From Eutypella sp. D-1 (taxonomy: Eukaryota > Ascomycota > Sordariomycetes > Xylariales > Diatrypaceae): a stretch of DNA of 64,000 nucleotides. The DNA is taken from contig JAJTTP010000035.1 of NCBI GenBank assembly GCA_023313575.1, forward strand, positions 62,001 through 126,000, given 5' to 3'. Made by a program: the position numbers and the translations under genes. The notes below the pieces were generated by a model. It was not told the DNA's origin and searched no databases. It saw only the letters and a list, made by a program, of their open reading frames with translations. The stretch's first letter is position 1. Every line of letters starts with the position of its first letter. Shown one piece after another: positions 13,108 through 24,582 of the stretch.

Positions 13108-14697
13108 ATGCCGGACTACCTACAGATATCGCTGCGTAACGACAGCCCCCCCGATGGCAGCGGCGGCGGCGGGCAGCCGCTGTACGCGTACATTACGGGG
13201 CTGGCGCTGCGGGAGGGCGGGGGCCGGCGGTGCTTCCTGCGGCCCGACGGCCGCACGCTGTACTTCCCGACGAACCCGCCCCGCATCGGGTCGCCGCTCG
13301 CCGAGGACTGCGCCATCCCGCTCGGCCCGCGCCCGGGCGACGTCGTCACCGTCACGATCCCCCAGATCGCCGGCGGCCGCGTGGTAAGTTTTTCAACCCG
13401 TCCGGTTTTTTTTTTTCGTTCCTTTTTTTTGGTTTTCTGTTTCTTTGCTTCGCCTTCGCGCTATTTTATACATCTAATCTACTATGTCATTTGAGGTTTC
13501 CTTAACCCCCCCGGACCGTTTCATGAAATTCTTCCAAACTGCATCCGTCACCCGTTCCTCCATCCGTGCACCTGCGAGCAGGTAGCAAAAAATTAGTCAT
13601 GTGCCGCAATAAGGTTACTGACAATCAGGCACACGCAACGGCAGTGGATATCGCGGGGCACAAAACTCAGCTTCCTGCTGAATCCGGGAGGGCCAGGGGG
13701 CACGGGTGCACTAGTAGAGCCGAGCGTGCTGAACCCAAGCGACGCGAACAGCGGGGTGGATTTCGGGTTCGCGGAGTTCACGCTCGACGGCGCACAGCTG
13801 TACGCGAACGTCAGTTTCGTGGACTTCGTGCCGCGCGTGCCCATCTCCCTCACCTTACAAACCTCCCGCGCTCAACAGACCGTCGCCGGCATGCCACCCG
13901 ACGGCATCGACAGACTCGCCGCCGGCTTGCGCGCCCAGGCCGCCGCTGACGGGCAGCCCTGGGATAAGCTCGTCGTCAATAGCAGCAATGGCGGTGGCGT
14001 GCTGCGCGTGCTCGCGCCGACGCACGGCGACGCCGTGCGCGCCAGCTTCGCGGGGTACTTCGAGGGGTACGTGGCGGAGGTGTTGCGGTGGTACAACGGG
14101 GGGCGGGCGCGGCTGCGGATCGACACGCAAGCGGGGCCGGGGGTAGTGCAGGGGTGGACGGACTTGGGGCGGGGCGAGTTCGTGATCGGGGGCGAGGTGT
14201 TCGGGCGGCCGACGACGGCGGATATTTTGGGCTGCAACAGCGGGCCCTTCACCACGGGCCCCTCGCCGCTCCGCAACGCCGTGATTCCGCGCCTGGCAGC
14301 CGCGTTCGCGCGCTCCGCGCTGCTGGAGACCGGCGACCACCCATCGCACCCACAGACCTTCTATGGTGGCCACGGTCGCGGCAGGGCTTGTCCGGTGAAT
14401 CACTACGTCCGCCTCGTGCACGAGTGCCTGCCCGACGGCAAAGGGTACGCTTTTGCGTACGATGACGTGCAGCCCAGCGGCGGCGGGGATCAGTCCGGCA
14501 AGGTGAATGCGGGGGATCCCGTGCTACTGACCATCGGCGTCGGTGGTGCACGTGCGCATGAAGGGGGGTGGGTTCCCTATGGGCCCGGCCAGGTGCAGCA
14601 GCAGCACATTCCCATGGGGCCGAACCCGGGGAGTGCAGCGCCACAAGGCGGCTTGCGAGATAAGGTCCGCGAGTTGAAGGGAAGGATATTGAAGTAG
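13108..14697 (+). CDS. GH64-type beta-1,3-glucanase-like protein
   Basis: Exons 13108-13383 and 13645-14697 give 442 residues. The 261 bp intron has donor GTAAGT and acceptor GGCAG; it joins GGRV to WISRGTKL and is far longer than its neighbours' introns. The protein shows the thaumatin-like/GH64 pattern: a beta-rich N-terminal half, the NPGGPGG...LVEPSVLNPSD block, GFAEFTLDG, SFVDFVPRVPISL, a DILGCNSGPF loop and a C-terminal FYGGHGRG-RACPVNHYVRLVHE segment. Family members hydrolyse beta-1,3-glucan (laminaripentaose-producing type); many fungal members are untested. No N-terminal signal peptide is visible (start MPDYLQISLRND), so a cytosolic or non-classically exported protein is inferred. 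GC content is clearly higher than in the flanks. Catalytic acid residues cannot be assigned with certainty by eye. Confidence 0.9.
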
Positions 14698-15249
14698 GGC
14701 CTTGACGCCCAGTATTAGGCGATGCTTTTTTCCATCGCCAGATATATATGCCGTTCTTTTAAGGATGAAGACGGTCGGTTGCATCAAGAACCCCGTGTTA
14801 AGATTGGGGGAAATAGTCTACGTGCTACGAATGACGGGTTTATATTGAACTGAATGTATTTTTGGGTATAATATGGAAGAAACGAGAAAAAAACAGCCCT
14901 TTATACAAGCTCCAGATATTGCACCAGGAGTAGTATAGTTGGGAGAGTTGAGTCGGCACTCATTGTATATAGATCGTTTCCAGCCTGCGTGCATAATACC
15001 AACTCCTATGTGAGCCAAGTATGCAAGAGCTCATGGGAATGAGAAAGCCTCATCATCACTTCCGTATGCAAGACCTCATCTCCGAGCCACGAATGCCACG
15101 GCACATATGCCAACGCCGGTTCAGTCATGCACCACTACAGCCGTCGGCCCTACCTCCTACTATAATTCACGCTACGACGACAATCAAAGGCCGCATAACA
15201 CCACGATAAATGTTACGTGGATGTGAGCGCGTATATGTGGTTTTTTTTT
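14698..15249. other. Intergenic between convergent genes
   Basis: The GH64-like gene and the WW-domain gene converge here, so this holds two 3' ends. AT-rich stretches and an A/T run before 15250 are consistent with polyadenylation regions. No gene seen. Confidence 0.5.
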
Positions 15250-16215
15250 TTAATCCCTTAGCCAGGCACGTCGTTTCTCTTCCTTCCTCGCCCGGCGCTT
15301 CGCCTTGAAAGCCTGGAGCTCCGCCTTGCTAGGCTTCTTGCCGGAGCGCTCGGCCTTCAGACTCCGCCCATCATGCGAGTTGGCTGCGGCGTCGACATCG
15401 AAGAACGCGTTCATCTGCCTTTTCGACTTCGCCTCGTCGTTGTGTCGTTCGGGGTTCTGGTCGGCGTCCTGCCACCGTCCCGTGAAGCGGTTGAAGGACC
15501 CGATCGCAGCGTATGCGCTCGCAGGATCTATCGCCTGTTCTTGCTCGGCACCTACATCGGCGTCGGTCTTTGCGTACCACGCATTCGGGTCGTAGTCACC
15601 GTGAATCGCGGGATTGTAACCACCTGCAGGCGGGCGCTCGTTTTTAGGGGGCTCCGCGATGCCCGCCGCGTTTGCGGTCTGTATGGCTTCGGCTTTGGGT
15701 AACCGGGGGTTATCCCAGGTGGTCTCATTGGTGAATCTGTTATGGAAGAAGTAGGCCTGGTGGGTTGGATCCCATTGAAAGTCCCAGCCGTCGTCTTCAG
15801 TCGGGGGAGGTTGCTCGTTGGGTAGAGGCGGCGCCTCGTCTGGTAGAGGAGGTCCGCTTGGATCTTGGTCTGTAGAATCGGCAGCAGCAGTCTGTGACAC
15901 TTCGCCAGATTCCTGAGAGCTCGTCGATCCCGCGGGCGATCCTACTGCAGATCCCCTTGACATATTTCCCTCGCCACCAGACTCCGTCGCAGCTGGCACT
16001 TCACGATCATCATCGTTGTCGTCATCGTCGTCGTCGTCATCGTGGCTTTCGAGGTCTTTGCCTGACGACGAGGGTTTGTCTAGCGAAGGCTTATCTGGAG
16101 AATTGGCGACCTCCGTAGGGGATTTGATAGGGGATTTGACAGGCTCGGATTCGGGTTCGAGTTCAGTCTCGGATGGTCGTGGTGGTGTGGGTGAATTATT
16201 TGAGGCCATTTTCAT
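15250..16215 (-). CDS. WW-domain protein with acidic N-terminus and basic tail
   Basis: A single-exon frame of 321 residues starts at ATG 16215. Residues 1-140 are disordered, proline/serine-rich and carry an aspartate run (codons GAC/GAT repeated near 16015-16040). A WW domain spans about residues 142-173: GWDFQWDPTHQAYFFHN...TTWDNPRLP, with the two signature tryptophans, central aromatics and the terminal proline. The C-terminal third contains YDPNAWY, SFNRFTGRWQ and a highly basic end (AELQAFKAKRRARKEEKRRAW) likely to bind nucleic acid or act as a nuclear signal. WW domains bind proline-rich ligands. The mix of WW, RFTGRWQ and basic tail resembles fungal proteins linked to splicing or transcription, but that role is inference. 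An alternative start is the second ATG two codons downstream. Confidence 0.86.
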   Translation of the reverse strand: MKMASNNSPTPPRPSETELEPESEPVKSPIKSPTEVANSPDKPSLDKPSSSGKDLESHDDDDDDDDNDDDREVPAATESGGEGNMSRGSAVGSPAGSTSSQESGEVSQTAAADSTDQDPSGPPLPDEAPPLPNEQPPPTEDDGWDFQWDPTHQAYFFHNRFTNETTWDNPRLPKAEAIQTANAAGIAEPPKNERPPAGGYNPAIHGDYDPNAWYAKTDADVGAEQEQAIDPASAYAAIGSFNRFTGRWQDADQNPERHNDEAKSKRQMNAFFDVDAAANSHDGRSLKAERSGKKPSKAELQAFKAKRRARKEEKRRAWLRD

Positions 16216-18464
16216 TTGCGTCGACCAATGTTCAAGAATGGAGAATGGGGAATGGGGAATGGGAAATAGAGGCTGGAGAATGGCAATTATAAATTCCTTC
16301 CAAGGTAGAAAATGGGTGTATTCATTCTGACTAACAATTCGTAGTGTTGATACTACAAAATTGCAATCGTGGTTTCAAGTGCGATAATATGAATTTCCTC
16401 TTTACCTACTTCAATGTTCTTAGGTAGGCCTAAAGGTTGATGTTCTGGAAATGTATTTCAGGTTGGGAGAGTACTTTGCTCTTCTACTGTAACTAGGCAC
16501 ATACCTAATGTATCATCCATGTCCACGGGTATGCCTTGTATCTCGTATTATTAGTTAGTTGCAAGTGTGATTTCATATGAAACATTGGAACTAGTCCTAT
16601 TATCGAAGCTATTATATAAGCACACTCAGACAACTTGTTGGTGGGGAACTTTGGAAACACCACTAACCTGATTCGTATCGATAGGATGATATCGCATTAC
16701 TAGAATGGAATGCAAGTAACTAAATAGGTTTGCGCTTATCCGATACCTAGGTAGGTTATATCTTCTAGAAAAGCATAACCTTAAACTGGGGAACCCATCA
16801 AGTTTACTATGTACTTTACCAGGCGGCCAGGTAACAATCCGATTTGGTAGAAGCACAGTTGACTGACTGGTATGTCCCACAGAACCAACAAGGAGTAGTA
16901 AACCCTATTTTCCTATTATTTTTATTGCACAGGATTCAACTTGCCTACCTACCTAGGTAGGTAAGTAAATGTCTTGTAAGAAAACGGTGGACTCAACTTT
17001 GCTTTGTCTGAGGGTTCTAGTATAGAAAGCCAGCGATTACTATATTTGGAAGGTGGGGCTAGATTCCGATGTAGCTAGTGGCTGGGCTTGGCCAGCCATT
17101 CTCATCTCCTTGCAGGTGCGGGCTTGCGGGTTGCAGGTGGTTATTATTCAATTGTAAATCCATACCAGGCGGGGGCTCCCTCTTATTAATATCCGCCTTC
17201 CCCAGCCTGATAGCTATCAACATTAATAGCAAGCAAACAATAAACGTGTAACAAACAAATACTTCCCATGCTGCCCCCATGCTGCCGTTCTCAGTTACCG
17301 GATCTATGGAACCACCTTGGATAGAGCGAGGAAGAGATTGAGGTAGTGTCGGACATTGGTGACAAGCATCTAACAACCGTTACCTAGTTGACGTATCATG
17401 TACGGAGTCCCGTACGGAACTTGCATCCAACATCCGTGGCGGCTGAAAGGGCATTATTGGCTCACCCCGACTCCAACCTACCTCCCCGTACATCCACGTA
17501 CATTGAATGTTATAGTTATGTTGTTGTGCATCATCCAAGACTGTGGCCGTGGACCTTGTACTACGGTTTGTCAGTATGTGTGTATCCGTCACTGCCTAGG
17601 TAAGCAAACAAAGGCGCAAGTACCTAGCCGACTTCGCTCATGATATAATAATAGACTTGATACCCTGAGTCTAGAAATCCCTCTGGGGAAAAGAAGGTCA
17701 CCCTGGCAAAAGGTATAGTGTTACGGGATATACTATTCTCGCAGGATTGCAGGAGATGCACGCATGGCCAGCAGTAGCAAGGCTTGTTATTGATCTTGCG
17801 AGCATATTTTCGCCTATCAGATCCCCCGCGGGCGTTTTTCCATGCCTGATCTAGAATTACAAAGCTCCAGCCCGGCCGCTTCTGTAGGCATTTATCCAGG
17901 AAAAGGCACACCCCCGGGTAATTAAACAAACGGCCGCTGGTAGGCTACGAACGCCACTTTACCTGCGACTCGGGCCTTCTCTTTCGCTACCGGTCGACGA
18001 CTGCAACCCTTTTGTGTAGGAATTGGCATCTTTTTCGTCCTAGGTCGTCTGCGCGAGCTGCATTGGTTGGTCAGTCGGAATCCTTCATTATACCTTTCTA
18101 ACGTCCGTACCGGCCCCACCACCACGCACCATCTCCCCCGGCCGTTCAGCTCTCCGCGCCGAATCCAGGGTTCACACCCGATCTGGCGTGATTAGTCGGC
18201 TGCATGTCGAATATCCCCCCCAAATATTTCCCAGAATTCGCTTGCATCTCCCCTGAATTTAGATCCCCCCCCCCCCGCTCTTTACCGTCGTCATATCTAC
18301 CTTTCCTCGCTTGAGAAGTGAGCTGAGGGCAATCACGGAAAGGACTCGCGCTTACAACCTGAGACGGAATAGCCCACGACAATCGCGGTGAAATAAACAG
18401 ACTCAACCTTCTCGCCTGGTATATACAGCTCACTTTCGAGAATCATTGAGGGTAAATCGCAGGC
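16216..18464. other. 2.2 kb intergenic region with TACCTAGGTA palindromes
   Basis: No confident gene. A minus-strand frame at 17059-17376 encodes one membrane-like segment (VFVCYTFIVCLLLMLIAI) but begins at TTG and has no known domain, so I do not call it. The region holds several TACCTAGGTA-type palindromes and, close to 18465, a 12-base C tract (18265-18276) in the probable leader of the GH16 gene. Confidence 0.5.
16946..16963. repeat. Perfect 18-bp palindrome TACCTACCTAGGTAGGTA
   Basis: The 18 bases equal their own reverse complement. Shorter copies of the same motif occur at 16744-16753 and 48204-48217, always between genes. Such motifs recur in Sordariomycete intergenic DNA; their function is unknown to me. 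Confidence 0.85.
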
Positions 18465-19616
18465 ATGGCTACCTCGAGACACTTGTGGTTATTGTACCTC
18501 GCGATCGCGAGCTTGAGCCTTTGCACCAGGGGATTCGAGGAAATCAGCAGTGACCGGTGCGACTGCTTCCTCACCAACGGCAGCACCGCGCACTATTTCT
18601 CGGGGCACAAATTCTTCGACTTCAGATCACTGTCCGACGACGCCGGCGTCCCCGCCTATGTCGAGGACGCCTACGAGAGCAGCTTTGTCGAACCGACCAG
18701 TGACTACTTCACCTCGGAGGACTGGACGAGCACCTGGTGGATACAAGGGTGGAACAACAGCAACACGGTGGACGCGGGCTTCGCCCCGGTGCTGATGGTC
18801 CACTCGCCCAACAACGTCTACATCGAGCCGAATCCGGACGACGAGCCCGCGTCCGAGACGTTCATGACCCTGCGCACCAAGAGGATGAAGAAGTTCCAGA
18901 CCTCGGCGGAGTTCGAGTCTGTCGACCATGGGTACCAGTTCGTGTCCATCCGCATGTTGGCTCGAACGATCGGCGCACCCGGCGCTATCACCGCCATGTT
19001 CACCTATCGGAGCCCTCAAGGGGGTGCGCCGGTCCAAGAGTCGGACGTCGAGTTCCGCACGATCGACCCGCCCGAGTCGGTACAGTACACGAACCAGCCG
19101 GCGCTGACGGACGAGGGCCAGAAGAACGACAAGGCCACCCGCAACGTCACCATCCCCGGGCCGCGCACGTACCGGGACTGGGCCGTCTACCGTATGGACT
19201 GGACGCCCACGGACACCACGTGGTACATCGACGGAGCGAAAGTAGCATCGATCGCCTTCCAGTCCCCGCGTGACCCGAGCATCCTCATGTTCAACTCGTG
19301 GAGCGACGGCGGGGAGTGGACGGGCAACATGACAACGGGCAGCGAAGCGTTCCTCAACGTCCAGTGGATCGAGCTCGTCTACAATACCACCACCCCGACG
19401 ACAGAGAAAACCAAGAGAGAAGACGGCCAAGCGGAGAACGAAGGCGGGTGCTACAATGTCTGCAGCATCGACGAGACGGGGACCGTGGGGACGCCCGTCC
19501 TGCTCCAGGGCAGCGCATCGGGCTTCTTCGCGCGGCTGGGAGGGCGCGGCAGCGTCGTCTCTTGGATACCATGGCTGACTATGGCGGTGATGGCCGGCGC
19601 GGCGTACGACTTATGA
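18465..19616 (+). CDS. Secreted GH16 beta-glucanase-like protein, possible GPI anchor
   Basis: A single exon of 383 residues from ATG 18465. Residues 1-23 form a signal peptide (HLWLLYLAIASLSLC core). The GH16 jelly-roll carries the catalytic motif ExDxE as ESDVE, residues 192-196, where E192 is the expected nucleophile and E196 the acid/base. Further family marks are W-rich strands (WTSTWWIQGW), RDWAVYRMDWTPTDTTWYIDG and MFNSWSDGGEWTG near residue 280. Potential N-glycosylation sites (NGS, NMT, NTT) are present. The C-terminus ends in a hydrophobic stretch (WIPWLTMAVMAGAAY) after a small-residue region, suggesting GPI anchoring. Inferred role: cell-wall beta-1,3/1,4-glucan hydrolysis or remodelling outside the plasma membrane. 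GC-rich with strong codon bias, unlike the AT-richer flanks. Confidence 0.93.
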   Translation: MATSRHLWLLYLAIASLSLCTRGFEEISSDRCDCFLTNGSTAHYFSGHKFFDFRSLSDDAGVPAYVEDAYESSFVEPTSDYFTSEDWTSTWWIQGWNNSNTVDAGFAPVLMVHSPNNVYIEPNPDDEPASETFMTLRTKRMKKFQTSAEFESVDHGYQFVSIRMLARTIGAPGAITAMFTYRSPQGGAPVQESDVEFRTIDPPESVQYTNQPALTDEGQKNDKATRNVTIPGPRTYRDWAVYRMDWTPTDTTWYIDGAKVASIAFQSPRDPSILMFNSWSDGGEWTGNMTTGSEAFLNVQWIELVYNTTTPTTEKTKREDGQAENEGGCYNVCSIDETGTVGTPVLLQGSASGFFARLGGRGSVVSWIPWLTMAVMAGAAYDL

Positions 19617-20393
19617 GACATGTTTCCATGAACAACGCATAGACTACCTAGAAAAAAGGGGACGGGGGGGAGAGAAAGGCGCTTTAAATGACTTTCGTGT
19701 ATCAATCGATGGCCCTCTTGCTTAGCATTAACAAATTGAATTATGGTATGCCTAGGTTTGCTTCCCGTGGTAACTTTGCGCAGTGTCGCACTCTATGATC
19801 TCGGCGACCAGCCTAGCCAACGTGAGCCGCTGATGGAAACAGCTGGAAAGCACTTGGGCCACCTGGGCGCAGTCCGGTTCAACCATGGGATGCGCATGCA
19901 CCCCGCATTTATACGACTATGGCTGGACATCGGCAGTTGGAGAGCGCCGGCGGCGAACATCCGCCTGCATCCTGTGCCACCCTGTATATCTGCTGTGCAT
20001 CTGAGCAATTAAAAGCCATGCTATCCTGACATACATGGTAAGCACAAGCTTAGTTCAAAGGATGCGCTGTTGTTAACTAGATGCTGCCGAAACCCGATCA
20101 GCCTTCCTTCGCTGCCGCTACCCGACTCCCAATGAATGTCTACGTGCAGAGAGCAAGCCCACTTCGCCCCCCCCCCCCCCCCCCCCCCGCGCCCCCCAAA
20201 TTTACCCCCGTGAATTCATTATTTCTGTTATGCTGAACATGGACGACCAATTCGTGGGTATCGACACCATTTTTCGCGAAATATCGCGTCAGACTTCATG
20301 GCGCCCCGCCCCTCCTCCTTCCAAACCCAACAAGTATCCATAACCAATATCCATCAGCGTAAGCCCACACCTGAGCCGAATATTCCCAGCCGC
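19617..20393. other. Intergenic with 22-base poly-C tract
   Basis: This is the gap between two convergent genes. It has no supported gene. A run of 22 C residues occupies 20167-20188, followed by GCG and six more C. An open frame at 19743-20012 has no domain and lies in this 3'-3' gap. Confidence 0.55.
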
Positions 20394-21392
20394 TCAGTCG
20401 TTGTTCCCGGCCAAGTCGTCTATGAACCGCATGAGTAGGGCCGGGCTCAGCGCCGCACTCCAGAGCTCCTCGAGGTTATTAGAGGAATCCCCGATGATGC
20501 CCCGGATCTTCTCCGAGCTGATGGTCGGGTCGAGCTGGTCCTCGCTGGCGACGAAGCGGACGGAGTAGCGTCTTCTGGTCGCGTGGTCACAGACCCAGAG
20601 CTCCCGTTTCAGCGCAGTGGCGAGGCTGCTCTGATACGCGTCCTCAATCTCACCGAGCAGAGCCGGCTCTATCGGTTCGTCCGCCGCGCGACTCGCCTCC
20701 GATGGAGGGTCTCCATCTCTTTTTTCGACCGTGGCGTAAGAATGCAAGACCTTCGCCTGGGCTCTCTCCCTCAGGATCTCTTTATCGACCTCGACCCGTC
20801 TCCAGGGGCCGTGGTTCCTCAGGGTCTGAGGGGCGGAGTCATCGCCGGGATAGAAGTCAACCGGGCGACAGATGTTGGACGTGATAGTTGACCGACAGCC
20901 CCACACGCCTTGAGCCTGGCTCGCCTGGCTGACCTTGTCGCCCCCGGCGACGTTCACGTACTCTACGGCGAACCCGTCGCGGCGTAACTCCCGACCGAGG
21001 ATCACCTCCACTGGGAACCAGGCGTCTTCTGGACACACAAAGCACCAGTTCACGCCCCCCTCGAGCTCCGCATCCCAGAGCTGCATGCGCTGTGCCAGGG
21101 TTAGCCTGAGGGCCGGGTTCTCGTGCGCAAGCTTCCACCGGATATATTGGTCGCCGGCCACGAGGACAACGGCCGCGACCACGTTCAGGTCCTCGCCGCT
21201 GTTGTGAAAGGTGTGCTCTAGTAGGGCCCGGTGACCTTGGTGTGGGGGGTTGAAACAGCCGTTGTACAGGAGGATCCGGTTGGTGCGTGTCTTGCTCAAC
21301 ATCGGCGGCATCTGACCCGGCACATCGTTGAAGATCTTGGGGATATTCCTAGGGCTGGCCCTGCGGAGATATGGCTCGAGGCTCGCCGCCAT
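20394..21392 (-). CDS. NMNAT/POF1-like nucleotidyltransferase
   Basis: A single exon of 332 residues; the frame is open further upstream but the first ATG is at 21392. The Rossmann-type cytidylyltransferase fold is marked by GCFNPPHQGH at residues 45-54 (the (H/T)xGH nucleotide-binding motif) and ISSEKIR at residues 291-297 (the ISSTxxR-type triphosphate motif). Between them are NVVAAVVLVAGDQYI and a long alpha/beta region with VNVAGGDKV. This arrangement fits fungal nicotinamide-nucleotide adenylyltransferase-like proteins related to yeast POF1; these act on NMN/ATP or have only ATPase activity. The central part has a fungal insertion. True substrate is unknown. The gene converges on the GH16 gene. 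Confidence 0.9.
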   Translation of the reverse strand: MAASLEPYLRRASPRNIPKIFNDVPGQMPPMLSKTRTNRILLYNGCFNPPHQGHRALLEHTFHNSGEDLNVVAAVVLVAGDQYIRWKLAHENPALRLTLAQRMQLWDAELEGGVNWCFVCPEDAWFPVEVILGRELRRDGFAVEYVNVAGGDKVSQASQAQGVWGCRSTITSNICRPVDFYPGDDSAPQTLRNHGPWRRVEVDKEILRERAQAKVLHSYATVEKRDGDPPSEASRAADEPIEPALLGEIEDAYQSSLATALKRELWVCDHATRRRYSVRFVASEDQLDPTISSEKIRGIIGDSSNNLEELWSAALSPALLMRFIDDLAGNND

Positions 21393-24300
21393 GGTTTCGT
21401 CTGGGCTTGACCGCTTGCCCAATTTCTAGTATCCCGACGTGGTAGCTAATGGAGGACGAGCAGAAGGTCCGTCCACATTCAACACCTTGCGATATGTATT
21501 CACAGCTGACTGATGATATAGCTCCGCTTTCAGGTCTCTGTAAGAGATATGCAGTGAGAGGTAGTAGATAATAGTGGCTCAGTAACGTTGACAGATACTC
21601 ATGTCGCATACGGCTTTGACGGCGAATTGTGAGCATATGTATGCATACGAATTTCGAATAACTAGCACTGACTAGGTCTTCATTCTTGATTTATCTTATA
21701 GCATCATGAAAGGCCAAAAGATAATCTGCCTGAGGCCATACGCAACCGGCATATAGATGATCGTCGTCACCTAAAGGGACCATGCTGCTGCTGCTGCCTG
21801 ATAATATCCACCCCTAAGCCATATCCATCCAAGCTCCGCTTTGGTAAATGCATGTAAGACAAAGTTGTAACTCATAGAATCTAGCTACCTAAGGATTGAA
21901 GTTCCCAAGCACCACCTTAGGAGCAGAGAGACTGCAGCGCTCATCTTAGACTTTGAGTCACTGGTTTCTAGAAGACTTATTAGGACATGATAGGCCTGTC
22001 GAGACTAAGCCACTAGGGCCAGATGTTGTTATAGGTATGTTACCCCACTCCCTAAAAATATCGTGCATCTTTGTCATCTTGCTCTTTCTTTCCTTAATGT
22101 AACCTGAATCTGTACTCCTGTTCAGTGGCAAATGCAAGACATCGCGGATAGGTTTCTGGCCGGCCCCCAATTTCCTTGCAATGTTAATATACATCTCGAT
22201 TGAGAAAACGACTTTTGGTTCTAGTAGTATGCACCAAGCACATACCAATGGACTGAGAGTTCGCGAAGAAATTTGCGGCAGCTCCTTCAAAGACGACAGG
22301 GGTAGATGGCTACAATCTCATTATATAGGATTGCCGATACCGCGCTGATAAAATGAAAAGGCTTGCCAGAAATTCTACATTTGTTCCATGGATCAGAAAT
22401 GCGAAGAGAATCGTGCTAATTCTCCATCATAAATAGCCGGGTCCGCAAGCCTCGATCTATGAAATGTGTTCACCTACACGGGTAGACTTACCAGATATCC
22501 ATGGATAATGGTGTTTAAATGAGCCTGGTTTAACATGTCTGAGGCTTAGTTAAGCTCTCTTATTGGTGGTGCTAGGTCATTGTCGGCGGTAAAGTTCAGG
22601 TACTTTGGTAGCTGAAGGGGGGGCCTAACCTACTAGGGCATGCGCTGATCAAAACTATTAGTGAGCCAATCCACTGGCCCTGTTCTTCGGATTCGAACGA
22701 GCACAATTGTAGGAGTTAACACGGGAACGACATGATGAATCTAAAAATGAAGCCTGGATTATTCCCCTTCCATACTTTCATTCGTCATACAAATACTTTA
22801 CGGCCGTAAAAGTTTATATGTGGACAGCGAAAGATTGTCTGCCTTTGATGATCATAGTAAAGTGGGCCTATATATTTTATCCAGCGCCTGCCGGGTATGT
22901 AACCCCTTTCTGTAGTCATAGGTATGTCCATTCTCCCTGCTACTTGCTCTCACGAGCATCTACTTCATAGCCCCAGTAAATAGGCCTATGCCCTGGTATC
23001 GAACTTAAAATGAATAGCAGACACGCAAGTCTGCTTGAAAACTGCGCTATGCATCTGTCAAAGATCGGACTCGGTCCTTCTCAGCCTGGCCGTATAACGC
23101 ATTATAATGCATTATCTCCGCTGGGAGGAAAACTGTCCGGCGATCCCAGCCAATCCGATCTCATCTCAAGGACACCGACAAAAAATATATTTGGGATTCA
23201 CTCGGAGCGAATTCCGGCTCGTCCTGATCGAGGAACGATGATAGAAGAGACCCTTGTTTATGATAGGGGCCTTGACTGGCCACTATAAAGACGGTAACAG
23301 CAAGCCCTATTTTGGAGCATAATTACGACCTTTAAACAAAGCGACAATCTTGACTACCTCATACTCACATCATACGACAAGCCCTAAGCCAATGAAAATG
23401 ATTGCGATCGTAAGCCTTGAGGGAGCGCTTATTACTTCTAAGGAAGATCCCGAAACAATAAGGAAGTTGGTAAATTTTCCGAAATGATGAAACATTTACT
23501 GAGGCTGCCGGGAATTACGCTGTGAAGTGATCCATTGCTGTGTTGTTAGTCTGGTTGTAGGCAACCCCTCTAATGCCCTCGGCAGCGGTCAATGTGCTCC
23601 CGTTCAAGCAAAGGTGAAGACATGTGTCAGTGCATTTCGCCATCTGAAAATGCGCAATAATGTCTTGCATCTTATTTCGGATTATCATGTATATTGCAAG
23701 TAACGTACTCTCCTGTCGCGTACAGTCGAGCCCTGTGGAGTGGGTCTATGAAGATAGGGGGGTCACGTGCTGATGCGCAGTAAGGCGAGGGATATAAAGT
23801 TTTAAGTGGGACTAATATAGGAGGGAGGATCGGACTTAGTAGAGTAGAAATACTAAGGACCGAAGATCGCGAATATGTTGCCGGAATTAAACACCTGTTA
23901 TTTTAAGGTGTATGTCGCCAGGGTATGTTGAATAATTTTAGTCTATCAATAGCGAAATCTGAATTTTCGGTGCTAATAATGGGCGGCTTGTCAAATTGCA
24001 TCTTAAAAGCCGAGTAAACAGATCAAACTTCAGCTTGCTATTGTTTACTCACTTATTCGTATTATTTGTTTCGAAGCTTAATTGCAGCGTCACCTGAATA
24101 GGTGGCTCTTGCCAGTTTCCCTACCATTCACCTAGTTAGCTCCAGTCCTTGGAGCTCGTCACTGTGCGGTGGCAAGTACGACCTTGCGCTGCTTTAAGGG
24201 TACCTAATGATGGGTCGCCTTAAGACATGGCGTCATAGGTCATCGTTTGACTATGTTTTCTTTGAGAACACGAGCCAATCAATGGAAGAGCAAGTAAAGA

Positions 24301-24582
24301 AACTGAAAATATGAAGATATGGTAAGGTAAAGGGAAACGTCTTTGATCCGATACAAAGCATATGTTTCCCCAGAACAATGACATAGTGTTGCTCCTGAAC
24401 TAGCCGCATTAGACCGTCCCAGAATAATCGTATCGTTGCAGGCTGTTCGATGAAACAAGTCTAGAAGGCCTACCTGCGTTGGAACAGCATGTTGATGTTA
24501 CATAGCCTTTTAAATAAATCGGCAATCCCCTCCTCGGTTGTCAGTCTAGATCCAGTATCAACAAACACTACATTTTACAGCT
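21393..24582. other. 3.2 kb gene-poor region
   Basis: No frame over 110 codons and no recognisable domain on either strand. AT content rises relative to the left flank and the region marks entry into the accessory block. Small frames at 21958-22290 (-) and 23010-23288 (+) have no homology I recognise. I looked for transposase or reverse-transcriptase motifs and saw none. Confidence 0.55.

Noticed and set aside
13855..14421. 188-codon minus-strand frame under the GH64-like gene
   Set aside because: High GC coding DNA without stops on the opposite strand; no recognisable protein.
17059..17376. Small membrane-like protein on the minus strand
   Set aside because: One hydrophobic stretch only, TTG start, no relative recognised; not enough to call a gene.
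18627..19430. 267-codon minus-strand frame under the GH16 gene
   Set aside because: It mirrors the GC-rich GH16 coding sequence and has no domain of its own; a typical shadow frame.
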